A stretch of 64,000 nt of DNA from Deltaproteobacteria bacterium (GCA_031276865.1 JAISMF010000063.1:1-64000), one strand, 5' to 3'. Positions 34,626 through 45,400 are shown, counted from the first letter of the stretch. The notes: a model not told the origin generated them from the letters alone. Program-made: numbers and translations.

Positions 34626-35846
34626 TTATTTTAAAAGTCCGTTCATTTTAATTTTATTTCCGTCCATCCACGCATTGGCTTGGTCGTTGGAAATATCTAC
34701 TATAACGTTCTGATTGAGATACCTCATTATAATGCTGGCGTATATTCTATTGGCTGGTTGCGGCATATCTTCCTGTTTGATTAGACCAAGATCAATACAG
34801 TACTGAAGCGAGTTATTATAGGATTCGCCGGAAATTTTATCCGCTTTATAATTATTAACGGATGTGGAGCTCAAGGAGATTACGGACTCTATCACTTTTA
34901 AAACACCTGGCTCGGAGAGACGCGCTAGAAGAGAATCGATATGGGTGTCCCTTCTTCTCACCAGGTTATCAGCAGCTTGATCAATTAAAGAAGCGTTGAT
35001 TGGTTTTGTATAGTCGTGTCGTAAAATATCTTCCACCACTTCAGCGGCTAGGGCGTTGACAAGCCATGGTTGACCTTCAGTCCAGTACCATACTCTTTGG
35101 ACAGCCTCTTCTTCAAAGACTTGTCCGGACGCTTCGCTGTGCTGGGCGTATAACGATGCGATTTCGACGGGGGTAAAATTGGAGAGAGTTAGAACTTTTT
35201 TTATTATGTTGAAGGGACTGAAAGAGCCCATAGTTTGCGTGTCAGGCCTGATTTTGATCCGATAGTCTCTGATATTACGCATGCCAACGAGGGCTATGGA
35301 GCGGGGGAAGGGTGTCAGTTTTCTTTCGATATATCCTGTTCTCAAATTGGTTAGCAAGGATAAAAGCACATCATCCGTAATGGAGTCAACTTCATCAAAA
35401 AAAATAACTAGGTCTTTATCAAGTTTTTCGCACAGAGATGATAGACAGATAGTTAGCGGAAATGAAGAAAATGCGTTGTTGCTGTTTAATTCTTCCAGAA
35501 AAGCGTTGCCGCTTAAGTTTTTTAAAGCCTCCACGTTGGAATGATCTAATAGAGTAGAAATTTTTTTGGCAAGCTTCATCATGGCGGCGTCAGCGTCAAT
35601 CATTCCCTTAAGCTGTTCAACGGTGCAGTATAGGGCGTAATAGGAGCGGTCCTCGTTCAATTTTGCCACGAATGATTGTATGGCTGTCGTTTTCCCTGTC
35701 TGGCGTGGGGCGTGGAGGACAAAATACGCCTTTAAATCCACCAGGCTCCGGACGTCTGGGAGTCTCGGAAGGGCGGGCAGCATGTAATGATCTTCCGGAT
35801 AACAAGGTCCGGTGGTGTTGAATATTTTAATATTTTGGGAGGTCAT
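34626..35846 (-). CDS. AAA-like ATPase of the ATPase/PD-(D/E)XK family, C-terminal nuclease lost to a stop codon
   Basis: A 406-residue protein starts at ATG 35844-35846. It has IKIFNTTGPC at the N-terminus, Walker A FVLHAPRQTGKTTAIQSF (about 43-60), Walker B LVIFFDEVDS (about 147-156), IALVGMRNIRDY (sensor region), WYWTEGQPWLVNALAAEVV and RRRDTHIDSLLARL. These are hallmarks of a family of large AAA-like ATPases that end in a PD-(D/E)XK nuclease domain. The reading frame stops at TAA 34626-34628 where relatives continue. A truncated, frameshifted paralogue is at 11909-12857. Lower GC than the neighbours suggests lateral transfer. The function of the family is not established; roles in mobile-element biology or defence are suspected. 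Confidence 0.8.
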   Translation of the reverse strand: MTSQNIKIFNTTGPCYPEDHYMLPALPRLPDVRSLVDLKAYFVLHAPRQTGKTTAIQSFVAKLNEDRSYYALYCTVEQLKGMIDADAAMMKLAKKISTLLDHSNVEALKNLSGNAFLEELNSNNAFSSFPLTICLSSLCEKLDKDLVIFFDEVDSITDDVLLSLLTNLRTGYIERKLTPFPRSIALVGMRNIRDYRIKIRPDTQTMGSFSPFNIIKKVLTLSNFTPVEIASLYAQHSEASGQVFEEEAVQRVWYWTEGQPWLVNALAAEVVEDILRHDYTKPINASLIDQAADNLVRRRDTHIDSLLARLSEPGVLKVIESVISLSSTSVNNYKADKISGESYNNSLQYCIDLGLIKQEDMPQPANRIYASIIMRYLNQNVIVDISNDQANAWMDGNKIKMNGLLK

Positions 35847-36249
35847 GATTATTTTTCAACTTCCTGTTTTCTTTAAAATATTCAAGGGAGAGTCATGATT
35901 TACCGATGACTCCGGCTGACGGGATGGACGTCCGTCAAGTTTCTAAAAAGTATACCATAAAAAACGGGTTTGGTGAAAGGGAAGCGCCGCTTGAAAGCGG
36001 TGTCTTCCTCGCCTTTCGGACATTTAGGAAAATTAGTTGTCTTTAGTGAAAATTCGGCGCGCCAGCGGAAATTACCGCATGTTTCATTTATACCGCGATA
36101 TATCTCTTTAACGGGCGATAAATTTGTATTATTTATCCCGTTTTTTTGTACTACGTCTTTATCTACATCTCGTTTCAAGACTTAAACGCGCGGACGTCAA
36201 AAATCACATGTTTATCCGGCCGCGTCGTTTCGGCGCCTGGCGGAGGGGC
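35847..36249. other. Gene-free stretch
   Basis: No supportable gene was seen between the divergent neighbourhood of the ATPase start and the end of the third SUMF1 gene. The segment is AT-richer than the SUMF1 gene. Short open frames have no recognisable motifs. Confidence 0.4.
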
Positions 36250-37302
36250 TTATTCCTCATCCTCCCGCAGGATGGAGAATCTGCTCTTGGCGTTGAAGGC
36301 GTCTTTAAGTTTGGTGAACGTCTCCACGGAGGGGTTGGCGGCCTCCGTCCCTCCGGCGGCCTTGGGGGCGGGGTTTCCTCCGCTTTCCGCCGCGTCCGGA
36401 TCGCCTGGATCTTTTTTAGCGATAGACGTCAGTTTGCCCAGGTCTTTTTTGGTGGGGGTGCCCACCCTCAAGTCGTCACGGGAACCATTTCCTTGTGATT
36501 TACCGCTCGGCGGGTCGTTGAAGGCCAGCCTGAAGCCAATGTTTTCGTCCGTCTCGCCGTTGTCCAGAAAGTACCGATAAGAGGACCTCGTGCGTTCGGG
36601 GGAGTTGTACCAGGCGCCGCCCCTAGCGACCCGGGAATTCAGTTCGTCCTCTTCAGGGCCCGCGGGATCCTTTTGGGGGCTGTCCTCGTAATAGTCGAGG
36701 CTGTAGTAGTCGGAGACCAGCTCCTTCACGTTTCCGTGGACGTCGTGGAGACCCCAGGGATTTGGGCGAAGGGTTCCGACCTTTTTGGTTCCGTTGGAGT
36801 TGGAGGCCGTCCAGTCGTAGTCGTCTATTTTTTCAGGGTCGCTCCCGAAGTGCCACGGAGTGTCGGTGCCGGCCCGGGCCGCGTACTCCCATTCGGCCTC
36901 GGTGGGGAGGCGGTAGGTTTCGGTGTTTTCCAGCTCGTTTAACCTCCTGATGAATTCCAGAACCTGGTCGGTCGTCATGTTCTCCACGGGTAGGTTGGGG
37001 CCGGGGTTGTTGCTGGGATTATCCCCCATGATCCTCTCCCACTGGGCCTGGGTGACCTCGTGGACGCCGATGTAATAGTCCCTGGTGATGGTCACCTTGT
37101 GTCGGGGCTCCTCGTCGGGCTCGGTGGCGTCGTACTGCTTCGGATCGTTTCCCATCATGAAGGTGCCGGCCTTGATCTTCACGAAGCTCATCCCCAGGGA
37201 GTTCTCGTAGTCCTGGGCGGACGCCAACGGGGCGGCGAAAAGCGTGGCGATGAAAAGCAGGGCGGCGAACAGGGCCGGCGAAATTTGACCGAAAGCTCTC
37301 AT
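36250..37302 (-). CDS. Exported SUMF1-domain protein (third copy)
   Basis: About 350 residues. The start was set at ATG 37300-37302 (MRAFGQISPALFAALLFIAT), which has AGGAG six to seven bases upstream and begins a signal peptide. The SUMF1 core contains YENSLGMSFVKIKAGTFMMG, HEVTQAQWERIMGDNPSNNP, YRLPTEAEWEYAARAGTDTP, NPWGLHDVHGNVKELVSDYY and RVARGGAWYNSPERTRSSYR. The FGE cysteines are lacking, as in the copy at 31589-32524, with which it shares most of the core. The C-terminal 100 residues are a low-complexity polar tail (Lys/Asp/Gly/Ser/Pro). Copies 2 and 3 flank the broken ATPase-nuclease gene, which suggests duplication with later insertion, or insertion between existing duplicates. Confidence 0.82.
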   Translation of the reverse strand: MRAFGQISPALFAALLFIATLFAAPLASAQDYENSLGMSFVKIKAGTFMMGNDPKQYDATEPDEEPRHKVTITRDYYIGVHEVTQAQWERIMGDNPSNNPGPNLPVENMTTDQVLEFIRRLNELENTETYRLPTEAEWEYAARAGTDTPWHFGSDPEKIDDYDWTASNSNGTKKVGTLRPNPWGLHDVHGNVKELVSDYYSLDYYEDSPQKDPAGPEEDELNSRVARGGAWYNSPERTRSSYRYFLDNGETDENIGFRLAFNDPPSGKSQGNGSRDDLRVGTPTKKDLGKLTSIAKKDPGDPDAAESGGNPAPKAAGGTEAANPSVETFTKLKDAFNAKSRFSILREDEE

Positions 37303-37859
37303 GGCTTTCTCCTTTTTGGTTTGAGACGGAGGCGAGGCGAGGCGAGGCGGAACCATCCCTTCCAGGCGGGATCCTTTCGTCAAGGCGGCGCGTCTCAATC
37401 TTAATTGGCGTGATCTTAGGAACAGTCGCGAAGCGACGCGGTCGTCCGCGCGGGATCTCCGTTAGCCGGGGAACCCCCCGCCCTCCGGAAAGCCCGGGAC
37501 CGTGCGGCGCCATTTACTTTATAGACAAAGCCGTGTTTTTTTTCAAGCGGGAGGGGGGAAGGGGGGAGGGAGTTGAAAAGGCGGGCGGCGGAGAGGTCGC
37601 TACAAAGCCATGGCGGCTAAGCCTGGAGGGCCTTTGGGCGGCGGGCGGAAAAGAACGCGAATCGAGGCTTTAAGCGGCGCGGAGGCGCGTTCCAGGGCGT
37701 TTAAGCCCCAAGTGGCGAACGCGGGGGGGGGCGAATCCGGCCGGACATCGGTTCGGTTGGATCCAGGGTCTTTTCGCGGCCGGCGGGGCCGCGTCGGCTC
37801 CGGAAAAGGGGCGGCTTCCGTTTTTTTTTAGCGGGCGGCCTTTTTCGGGGAGGCCCGTT
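37303..37859. other. Gene-free stretch
   Basis: No supportable gene was seen. It includes a short cgagg tandem repeat near 37328-37350 just upstream of the third SUMF1 gene and otherwise GC-rich sequence with no coding signal. Confidence 0.4.
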
Positions 37860-38939
37860 TTAGAGCTCCTCCGCCCGGAGCTGCCCGCAGGCGGCCCCCA
37901 CGGAGGAGCCGCGGGATTTCCGGACCAGGGCCGTGAAGTTTTTCGCGAGAAGGCCCCTTCTAAACTCCTCCACCCTCTCCGCCTCCGGCGCCTCGAAGGG
38001 CGCCCCGGGCCAGGGGTTGAAGGCGATGAGGTTTATTTTAACCCGCAAACCGGTTAGGTAGCGTGAAAGGGCCTTCAGATCCCTCGGGCCGTCGTTCACG
38101 CCCTTTAACAGGACGTAGGCCACGGTGAAGCGGCGGTTTTTAGGGAGCGGATAGTTTAGAAGGGCCTCTTTCAGATCCTTCAAGGGGTAGGCCCGGGCGG
38201 CGGGCATGAGCTCTTCCCGGAGGCTTTGGTCGGCGGAGTTCAAGGAGACGGCCAGGGGGATTTTGGGAAAGGAGGCCCCGAAGCGGAGGAGCTCCGGAAT
38301 TATCCCCACGGTGGAGACGGTCACGTCCTTTTGGGCGAAGGCCTTGTATTTGGGATTGACGATGATCGAGAGCGCCTTTTCCAGGTTCGCCCGGTTTAAC
38401 AGCGGCTCCCCCATGCCCATGAAGACCAGGGAGGTCGCCTTCCGGGCGGAGCTTTCCTCCGCCTCGTCCAGTTGCGTCAAGAGCTCCCCCTGGCTCAAGT
38501 TCCGGCCGGGACCCAAAGTGGCGGTGCGGCAGAAGGCGCAGCCTAAAGCGCAGCCCGTTTGCGAGGAGAGGCAGAGGGTGAGGCGGGAGCCGTCGGGTAT
38601 GAGGACGGACTCCACCTTTTCCCCGTCCGGAAGGAGGTTTAAAAGCTTCAGGGTTCCGCCGGAGGAGAGGGTTTTTTTCAGGATCCCCGCCCGAGGGGAG
38701 ATCTCCGACCGCTCCAGGAAAAGCCTCCTCGACGCGAGCGAGACGTCCGTCATGGCGTGGAAGTCTTTGGCCTTCCGCCGGTGGAGCCAGGCCGCCAGCT
38801 GCTCCGCCCGGTAGGGCCTCTCCCCCAGAGCGCTCACGAAGTTTTTCAGCTCTTCGATGGTCAAGTCCAAAAGCGCCGTTTTAGGGGGCGCTTCCGAAGT
38901 CCGCGGGGTTTCAGCCTTCACGGCCAGGGAAGGGTCCAT
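37860..38939 (-). CDS. rlmN: 23S rRNA (adenine-2503-C2)-methyltransferase / tRNA A37 C2-methyltransferase
   Basis: RlmN is a radical SAM enzyme that methylates C2 of A2503 in 23S rRNA and A37 in some tRNAs. The 359-residue protein has the N-terminal helical domain (LSALGERPYRAEQLAAWLHR without long insert) and the cluster motif SQTGCALGCAFCRTATLG (CxxxCxxC). It also has VFMGMGEPLLN, VTVSTVGIIP, AVSLNSADQSLREELMPAAR and YVLLKGVNDGPRDLKAL, and the C-terminal catalytic Cys in SSVGAACGQLRAEE. It starts two bases after the rel stop codon, so the two are co-transcribed. Confidence 0.95.
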   Translation of the reverse strand: MDPSLAVKAETPRTSEAPPKTALLDLTIEELKNFVSALGERPYRAEQLAAWLHRRKAKDFHAMTDVSLASRRLFLERSEISPRAGILKKTLSSGGTLKLLNLLPDGEKVESVLIPDGSRLTLCLSSQTGCALGCAFCRTATLGPGRNLSQGELLTQLDEAEESSARKATSLVFMGMGEPLLNRANLEKALSIIVNPKYKAFAQKDVTVSTVGIIPELLRFGASFPKIPLAVSLNSADQSLREELMPAARAYPLKDLKEALLNYPLPKNRRFTVAYVLLKGVNDGPRDLKALSRYLTGLRVKINLIAFNPWPGAPFEAPEAERVEEFRRGLLAKNFTALVRKSRGSSVGAACGQLRAEEL

Positions 38940-38941
38940 GG

Positions 38942-41263
38942 TCAGAGGGGGGCCTCGGAGAAGTCCGGGGGGTGGAGGCGCTCCACCGAGCTCACCAGGG
39001 ATTTCAAAGCCTTAAGGGAGTTCACGATGAAGAGGTAGTGCTCGTAGTCGCTTAGGGCCAGGCGCATGTTGAGGACGCGGCCGTCGTCCGGATCCATCCG
39101 GAACTCGGTGATGGTGGCCTTGGCCGAGGTGACGGCGTTTATGATCTGCGGCAGCGCGTTGGGGTTGCCGCTGTGGCGGACCCGCACGAAGACGTCGGTG
39201 GAGGACTCGGATTCGTCCTCCAGGCTCCAGGAGGCCTCGATCAACCTGTCCTGGGGGAGGCCGGCCAGGGTCCGGCACTCGCCGGAGTGCACCGTGACTC
39301 CGTTTAAGCGGGTGAGGAAGCCCACCACGGGCTCCCCGGGTATGGGGCGGCAGCATTTGGCGAAGCGCGAGACCACCCCCTCCATGCCCTTGACCAGGAT
39401 GGCGGGGGCCTCCCGGCTTTCCGCCTTCTTCTCCCGGTGCCTGGGGGCCGGGGCCTTGGCCGGAACCGGGGCCGCCTGGGGCGCCTGGACCCGGCGCTCG
39501 GGGGTCTGGGAGCGCTCCTGCTCGAAGAGCTGCTGGCGGATTTTCGTCTTGGCCTTGGCCGAGACCACCTTGGAGAGCCAGTCCCGGGAGGGCCGGGCGA
39601 ACTTGGAGGTGACCACCTTCACGGTCACCCCGTTTTCCAGCTTGTGGTCCAGGGGCGCTATGACTCCGTCCACGTAGGCGCCGGAAAGGGAGTTTCCGAT
39701 GTCCGTGTGCACCTGGTAGGCGAAGTCTATGGGCGTGGACCCCACCGGAAGCTGCTTGATGTCCCCCTTGGGGGTGCGCACGTAGATGAGATCCTTGGAG
39801 TCCAAATACTCTTTGAGGTTGTCGAGCGAGGTCTCGGGGCTGTCGTTCTCCGGCGTCCAGGCCTGGTTGATGGTCTCCCGAAACTTGGCTATGAGCTCCT
39901 CTTCGTCTTTGGAAATCCGGGCGCCGGTTTTGTAGCGCCAGTGGGCGGCCACCCCGTCCTCGGAGTAGCTGTGCATCTCGGCGGTTCTTATCTGGATCTC
40001 TATGTGGGTGTTCTCCGGACCCACCACGGCCGTGTGCAGCGAGCGGTAGCCGTTGGGTTTGGGGAGCGAGATGTAGTCCTTGAAGCGGCCGGGGATGGGG
40101 GAGAAGATGGTGTGGGCGAGGCCTAGAACCTTGTAGCAGTTCTCCACGGAGTTCACGATGATCCGGAAGGCGAAGAGGTCGTAGATCTGCTCGAAGGGCA
40201 GATTCTGCATCCTCATTTTCCTCCAGATGGAGTAGATGTGCTTGTTGCGGCCCGCGACGTCCGCCTCTATTCCGTACTCCTGGAGCCTTTTGGAAAGCAG
40301 GCGCTTCACCTCCTCCACGTACTTCTCCCTGGCCTTCTGGCCGGAGGCCAGCTTTTCGATTATGTCGGTGTAGTCCTTGGGGTAGAGGTAGAAAAGGGAG
40401 AGATCCTCCAGCTCGGCCTTGATCTTGTGGATGCCCAGGCGGGTGGCGAAGGGGGCGTAGTAGTCCAAAGTCTCCCGGGATATGTCCCGGCGCTTCTCCG
40501 GCTCCATGAAGGAGAGGGTGCGCATGTTGTGGAGGCGGTCCGCGAGCTTCACCAGCATCACCCGCAGATCCTTTAAAGACGCCAGGACCATCTTGAATAT
40601 GTTCGCGGCCTGCCTTTCGGTCTTGGTCTTGAAGTTGGTCTTCCCTATCTTGGTCACGCCCTCGATAATCACTTCCAGGGGCGGACCGTACTCCTCGCCG
40701 AAGATGCGGCCGATGTCCTGGCTGGTCACGGCCGTGTCCTCCACCGTGTCGTGGAGGAGGCCGGCCGCGATGCTCACGGCGTCCAGCTTCATGTTGGCCA
40801 GGATGGCGGCCACGGCCAAAGGGTGCGAGAGATAGGGCTCGCCGGAGAGGCGGGTGGCCCCCCTGTGCGCCAGGGCCGCGAAGGTGTAGGCCTGGCGGAT
40901 GAGTTCGGAGTCCTCGGGCCGGCTTTGGGGGTAGTACTCGTTGAAGGCGTCGATGATGGCGTTGATGTCGACGGCCTTGGGCTCGTAGAAGGGGGCGTTT
41001 CCGGCCGGCTCGTAGACGTCGTTGGGAGTGTCGCGGGAGTCGGGGGGTCCCTTTCCCAGCCATTCGTCGCGGCCGGGCTCCGGACCCTCCGGCGGGGTTT
41101 CCCGGGTTCCGGCGGCGGCCTCCTCGAAGAGGGGCTCTCCGGAAGGCGCGGCCTCCTCGAAGACGGGCTCTTCGGAAGGCCTGGCCTCCCGCGGGAAGAT
41201 CCCATCCTGACAGGGAGGCTCCTCCTGGCGTTTGCGGGATTCTTCCTTGACAACGTTATCCAT
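38942..41263 (-). CDS. rel: Bifunctional (p)ppGpp synthetase/hydrolase with N-terminal extension
   Basis: Synthesises and degrades the alarmone (p)ppGpp. Of 773 residues, about 95 form an acidic, Pro/Glu-rich N-terminal extension with repeated EEPVFEEAAPSGEPLFEEAA-type units. The usual order follows: HD hydrolase (AYTFAALAHRGATRLSGEPY, LLHDTVEDT with the catalytic His-Asp, ADRLHNMRTL), synthetase (RFKDYISLPKPNGYRSLHTA), TGS domain (YVRTPKGDIKQLPVGSTPID), a linker rich in Pro/Ala/Arg, a zinc-finger-like region (ILVKGMEGVVSRFAKCCRPI) and a C-terminal ACT domain. Both catalytic halves look intact. It is upstream of rlmN. The extension is not typical and could be partly spurious if translation starts later, but no better start with the core sequence was found. 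Confidence 0.93.
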   Translation of the reverse strand: MDNVVKEESRKRQEEPPCQDGIFPREARPSEEPVFEEAAPSGEPLFEEAAAGTRETPPEGPEPGRDEWLGKGPPDSRDTPNDVYEPAGNAPFYEPKAVDINAIIDAFNEYYPQSRPEDSELIRQAYTFAALAHRGATRLSGEPYLSHPLAVAAILANMKLDAVSIAAGLLHDTVEDTAVTSQDIGRIFGEEYGPPLEVIIEGVTKIGKTNFKTKTERQAANIFKMVLASLKDLRVMLVKLADRLHNMRTLSFMEPEKRRDISRETLDYYAPFATRLGIHKIKAELEDLSLFYLYPKDYTDIIEKLASGQKAREKYVEEVKRLLSKRLQEYGIEADVAGRNKHIYSIWRKMRMQNLPFEQIYDLFAFRIIVNSVENCYKVLGLAHTIFSPIPGRFKDYISLPKPNGYRSLHTAVVGPENTHIEIQIRTAEMHSYSEDGVAAHWRYKTGARISKDEEELIAKFRETINQAWTPENDSPETSLDNLKEYLDSKDLIYVRTPKGDIKQLPVGSTPIDFAYQVHTDIGNSLSGAYVDGVIAPLDHKLENGVTVKVVTSKFARPSRDWLSKVVSAKAKTKIRQQLFEQERSQTPERRVQAPQAAPVPAKAPAPRHREKKAESREAPAILVKGMEGVVSRFAKCCRPIPGEPVVGFLTRLNGVTVHSGECRTLAGLPQDRLIEASWSLEDESESSTDVFVRVRHSGNPNALPQIINAVTSAKATITEFRMDPDDGRVLNMRLALSDYEHYLFIVNSLKALKSLVSSVERLHPPDFSEAPL

Positions 41264-42467
41264 AGGCCGGCGCCCTCATCCCCCGTGCTTGAGCGTCCGG
41301 GGAAGGTGAAGAAAGGCGAATTGTTGAAAAAGCGGACTCCACCCCATACTCAAAGAAATTGTAGTAAAAAACAAGAGTTTCGTCAATAACGCGAGATATG
41401 GAGGGAGTGGGGATCATGGGATCCGTGAGTCGCTGATCGGAACTAAAAATATATAATAGTGATATAAAAAGATATAATTAATTGTATTAACTAAATATTA
41501 TTTGTAAATTAACATATGGCTAATCCCCATATTTACGGCCAACGGGGCGGCCTCATACGCCCTGGAGCTTGAGCGCCTCGCTTTCCGTTTCGGACGCCGT
41601 TTATAAACGGCCTAAAAGAGGGGCTGGCATAAAGGGCGGAGCCGATTCGGGCGCACCGAAAGAGTTTAATACGGAAGCGCCGAAAACGATTGGCGTTTAA
41701 GGGAGTCCGTGGGATTAAAGCGCCCGCAGGATGATTTTTAGATTCTTTTCATGCGTCCGTTAGCGGTCGAGTCGGGTTGATTATTGAAAACGCGGGCGGG
41801 GCGGGTGGCGACGGAAAGGCAGCGCGTTTATAAAAACGAAAATCTTTGGAAGGCGGCTTTGAAAAAGAAGGACGCGCCGCTGAAGACCTGTTGAAGATCT
41901 GTGGATTCGTAAAGAGAGGGAAGGGCTTTAGATATATTTTGGACGCTTTGAAGCGAAGCCGCGTTAAAACGTCTAGAACCAGTCGGTTTTAACCCGCGAC
42001 GGCTGGGCTTTGGAGGATGTAGGGAGGTGTAAAAGGATCCGCGGCGCTCCGCTGTACGCTTAGGTTTGTTTCCGAATATTGGAAGAAATTATTAACCGTA
42101 GTTCCAGACTATTTTTTTTACCACCAAAAAACAACGCGCGGTGACGACCTTGGCTTCGGAACCTCGCTATGACTACCTTTTAAGCTCTTAAGGAGTTGGA
42201 AGGAAATAAGTTGTTGATCTTACAGATCCCTAATTTTTATAAATAAAAGAAAAATTTGAAATTAGGGCCTTTAAATTATTATATAATTTGAAAAATGCTA
42301 TTTCTATTAAAATGAATTCAACAATTTCACCTCGAATTTAAAAAATATTCAACAACATATTTCGCGCCAACTCCTTATCCGGCCAGAGGATGCGAACGGG
42401 AGAGGTCTGTACATCAGGGTTGTAGCTGGCGGCGGTTCTAATCGAACTTACGATAGTGTCAACTACT
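41264..42467. other. Gene-free stretch left of the methyltransferase gene
   Basis: No supportable gene was seen in 1.2 kb. Bases 41440-41520 and 42220-42360 are strongly AT-rich. The segment 42101-42178 is one copy of a direct repeat whose other copy lies beyond the methyltransferase gene. Confidence 0.5.
42101..42178. repeat. 78-bp direct repeat, left copy
   Basis: Aligned without gaps to 45980-46057, it shows about 60 of 78 identical positions. Read on the minus strand both copies encode a related peptide (RGSEAKVVTARCFLVVKKI here, RGFEAKKITMRCFFVVRKI in the right copy). The left copy is flanked by stops. Confidence 0.65.
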
Positions 42468-45400
42468 TTAACCACGAGCGGCCTTCTTTACGTCTAGTTT
42501 AAGGTGCCGATCGTTTATTCTATCTCCTTTGTCGAGGCGGAACCATGGAGATTTTTCATTTTCCTTCCCCCGATCTTTGTCCCACTTGATCCCTGGATTA
42601 TCCCGTAGAACCCCTGATCCTTTCCGTCCTATGTCAGGTCCGGTAACAAAAGGTCTAATGTTTAAACGGACTCCATCGTTTAAGTCAGGGTTCCAGCCTA
42701 TGGGTTGCTCTTCCATAGGCTTCCAGCGCACGAAAATATCATAAGGATCTTCTCCGTGAAGGATGGCTTCCAGACGTTTCTGGAGCGCCATCGCTTTATC
42801 AAGGCGTTCCTTGGCACCGTCCAGATTATGTGAAATATCGTCTTTCTGTCGGATAATCCAATCACCCAGATAAGTGTAGATAAGTGATTCCAGCAGCTTA
42901 TGGTCGAATTTGTTGTAATTCACCAGAGCGGAGAACCCGTTTTTGAGACCGTCCCAGATCTGCCAGATGAAAGGGCGATTCTGGAAAAACTTACAGTGCT
43001 GAAGGAAAAATTTGTCCCTAAGCCAGCTCTCTAAACTTTTGCCTCCGTGGTCCGAGGCTCTTAAAAGATCGGATAGAACGTTATTAGACCAATGTTTTCC
43101 GTAGGACGCTGAAAGAATTTCCAAAAGGCGCCCTTCCGCCGCCGCCTCGCCCCTGACCGCTGATACGCACACAATGCCGTCTTCGTCACGGAATTGTAAC
43201 AGCTCGGAGCATTGAGAAACCATCTTTTGTTGCTCCGGGGCTAGCGTCATGTCATTTCGAGTCTCAGCGGGCCATCGATAACCTAGGAGTCTGGCCGCCG
43301 CCACCTGAAGAACAGAGGCGTCTTCGCGTAAGGGGCCAAAGGCCGTCCTCTTCGTCTCATCGTCCCAAATAACGGAGCCGCAGGGATGACCATGAAAATA
43401 GTACTCCCTAGGGTCATCCGTGTATGGTTTAGGAAGCCCATGGGGATAATTTTCCTTGGCAACCTTAATCCAGTGATCAGAGTCGTATGGAACTTTTACC
43501 AGAGTCGCGGATGTAACCTTCATATTCTTATCAATAAGTCTTACTGTCTTATTATATTCAGATGATGAACAGAAGCACCATATGGCTGGAAGTAAAGACC
43601 GATCCCTCGGGATAATAACCGCGGTGTTGGTATCGAAAGCCTCTCCATTATACAGGGAGACGGGGAGCGATCCCATCTGACTTACGCTTACTCCGCTCTT
43701 CTTCCAGGCTTCGATTCCGACAATGCGAGCGCCAACTAGCTCGTCAAGCGTTCCGTGTCCTCCTTCCCAGCGCAATAAGTAGGAAAATCCGCCAAAGTGC
43801 CGAATCGCGCTTACGGTTCCTTGAAATGGGATCCATCGCGAATCTGGATTCTGTAGTTCCCAGAAATAAAATATCATCCTGAACTTGTCACCGGTTGTAA
43901 GTCCAGAATGGCTTTGAGATACCATCCCCAGAGGATTATCGGAGGCGATCGTATCAGCCAAAATTCTCGCGTCTAAATTACCTAGCTGCTTTTTCTGACT
44001 GATTTGCTTAATTTTTGATAATTTTAAAGCGTTGTCTTTTTTTTCCATTGAAGGGCAATCGGAAACATCAACAAAATTGATCTTGTTTTCTTTAGTTTGG
44101 CTCAAAGTTGAGTTACGCTCATCATTATATCGTTTCATGCTAATAATAAGTAGCATGATATTAAACGCCCACATAGGAGTTTGAAAAGCGTTGGATCCAA
44201 GTTTGGTAATTAAGTGAAGTATTTTGCTAGTAAGAAATGTTTTACGTAATTTAGCGTAGCTTTGCAGCTGAGTCCAGTTATCAGGAAGTACAAGGCATGA
44301 GACGCCGCCAGAATCGCATAATTTAAGGCAGCGCTCAATAAATGCCGTGGCAAGGTCATGTTTTGATTCTGGGTAGTTTTTATCGCAAAACGCGCGAAGA
44401 ATATCGGTTTGTTTGCTAGATTTCAAATATGGCACGTTGGTGACAACTAGTGAATATTGGTTAGCAAGAAGCTCGCTCGCTTTTGTTATCCCTTTGGCGG
44501 CGATTATTATTTCTGATTTGTTGGTTTCTTTGCTGAGAGCCTTTTCCAGCATTGATTCAGTCGTCTTCCAGTCCGCGCTCAAAAGCGAGCCTTTTCTGAG
44601 GCTTTCGGTAGGATTTATTAGGCTCCCAAGGATTGGAGCGTTATTAAATTCATTGTGAATTAATGCTAAGGTTGAAATGGCTTTGTCATCGTTTTCGGCT
44701 AATTCCAGCCACTCATTAAGATTAGCTTTAACAGGAATTCCAGAGCAGGCGATATTAAATTCAGGAAGTAAACGGTATCCGCCGGTTTCCGGATATTTCC
44801 AGGCGGCCATAGCCAGCGCGAAAACGGCTATCTCAACGCATCTTTTGTCAATTTCCAAACCATATAGGTTTTCACAAAGAACGGCGTTAACAGCCTCTCT
44901 CGCCGAAAGGCCTTCGGCTTCTACGCGCAATGGGACAAGCATCATGAAAGCGGCTACCAAAAAATGACCGGACCCGCAACATGGATCAATAATTTTCAGA
45001 TTGGAAAAATTCTTCGGCCATAACTCAAAAATTCCCGCGGCCGGAATCCAGGTTCCTCCCTCATCACGCGCGAAACGCAAATAGTCGAAAGTAAGACCTG
45101 GTAAAGCAAGTTTGTTTCGCAGTTCTTCCTCGCTTGCGGCGGATTCCAAGTCTAATGGGGAAAGTTTATTTCCGGCCCACCAGGCGCCTAGGGAGTTGCA
45201 TAAGAGGAACCGCACCATATATTGTTCGGTGAAAAGCTGGGTTACGGCGGGAAGTTCTCTTTCTCCTATCTTCACTTCAGACGCGATAACGTCCTTTTTT
45301 TTCTTTACCTGCCAGAACTGATATATCCAGCCGAGGCTATCCGTCGCCGAATAGACTTCATCCGGCAGGTCTTCAATGAGTTTTTCCAGCTTATTTTGAA

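Noticed and set aside
39012-41063. A 683-codon minus-strand open frame within rel
   Set aside because: It is the neighbouring frame of the rel gene, rich in Gly/Arg/His/Pro, and has no family signature.
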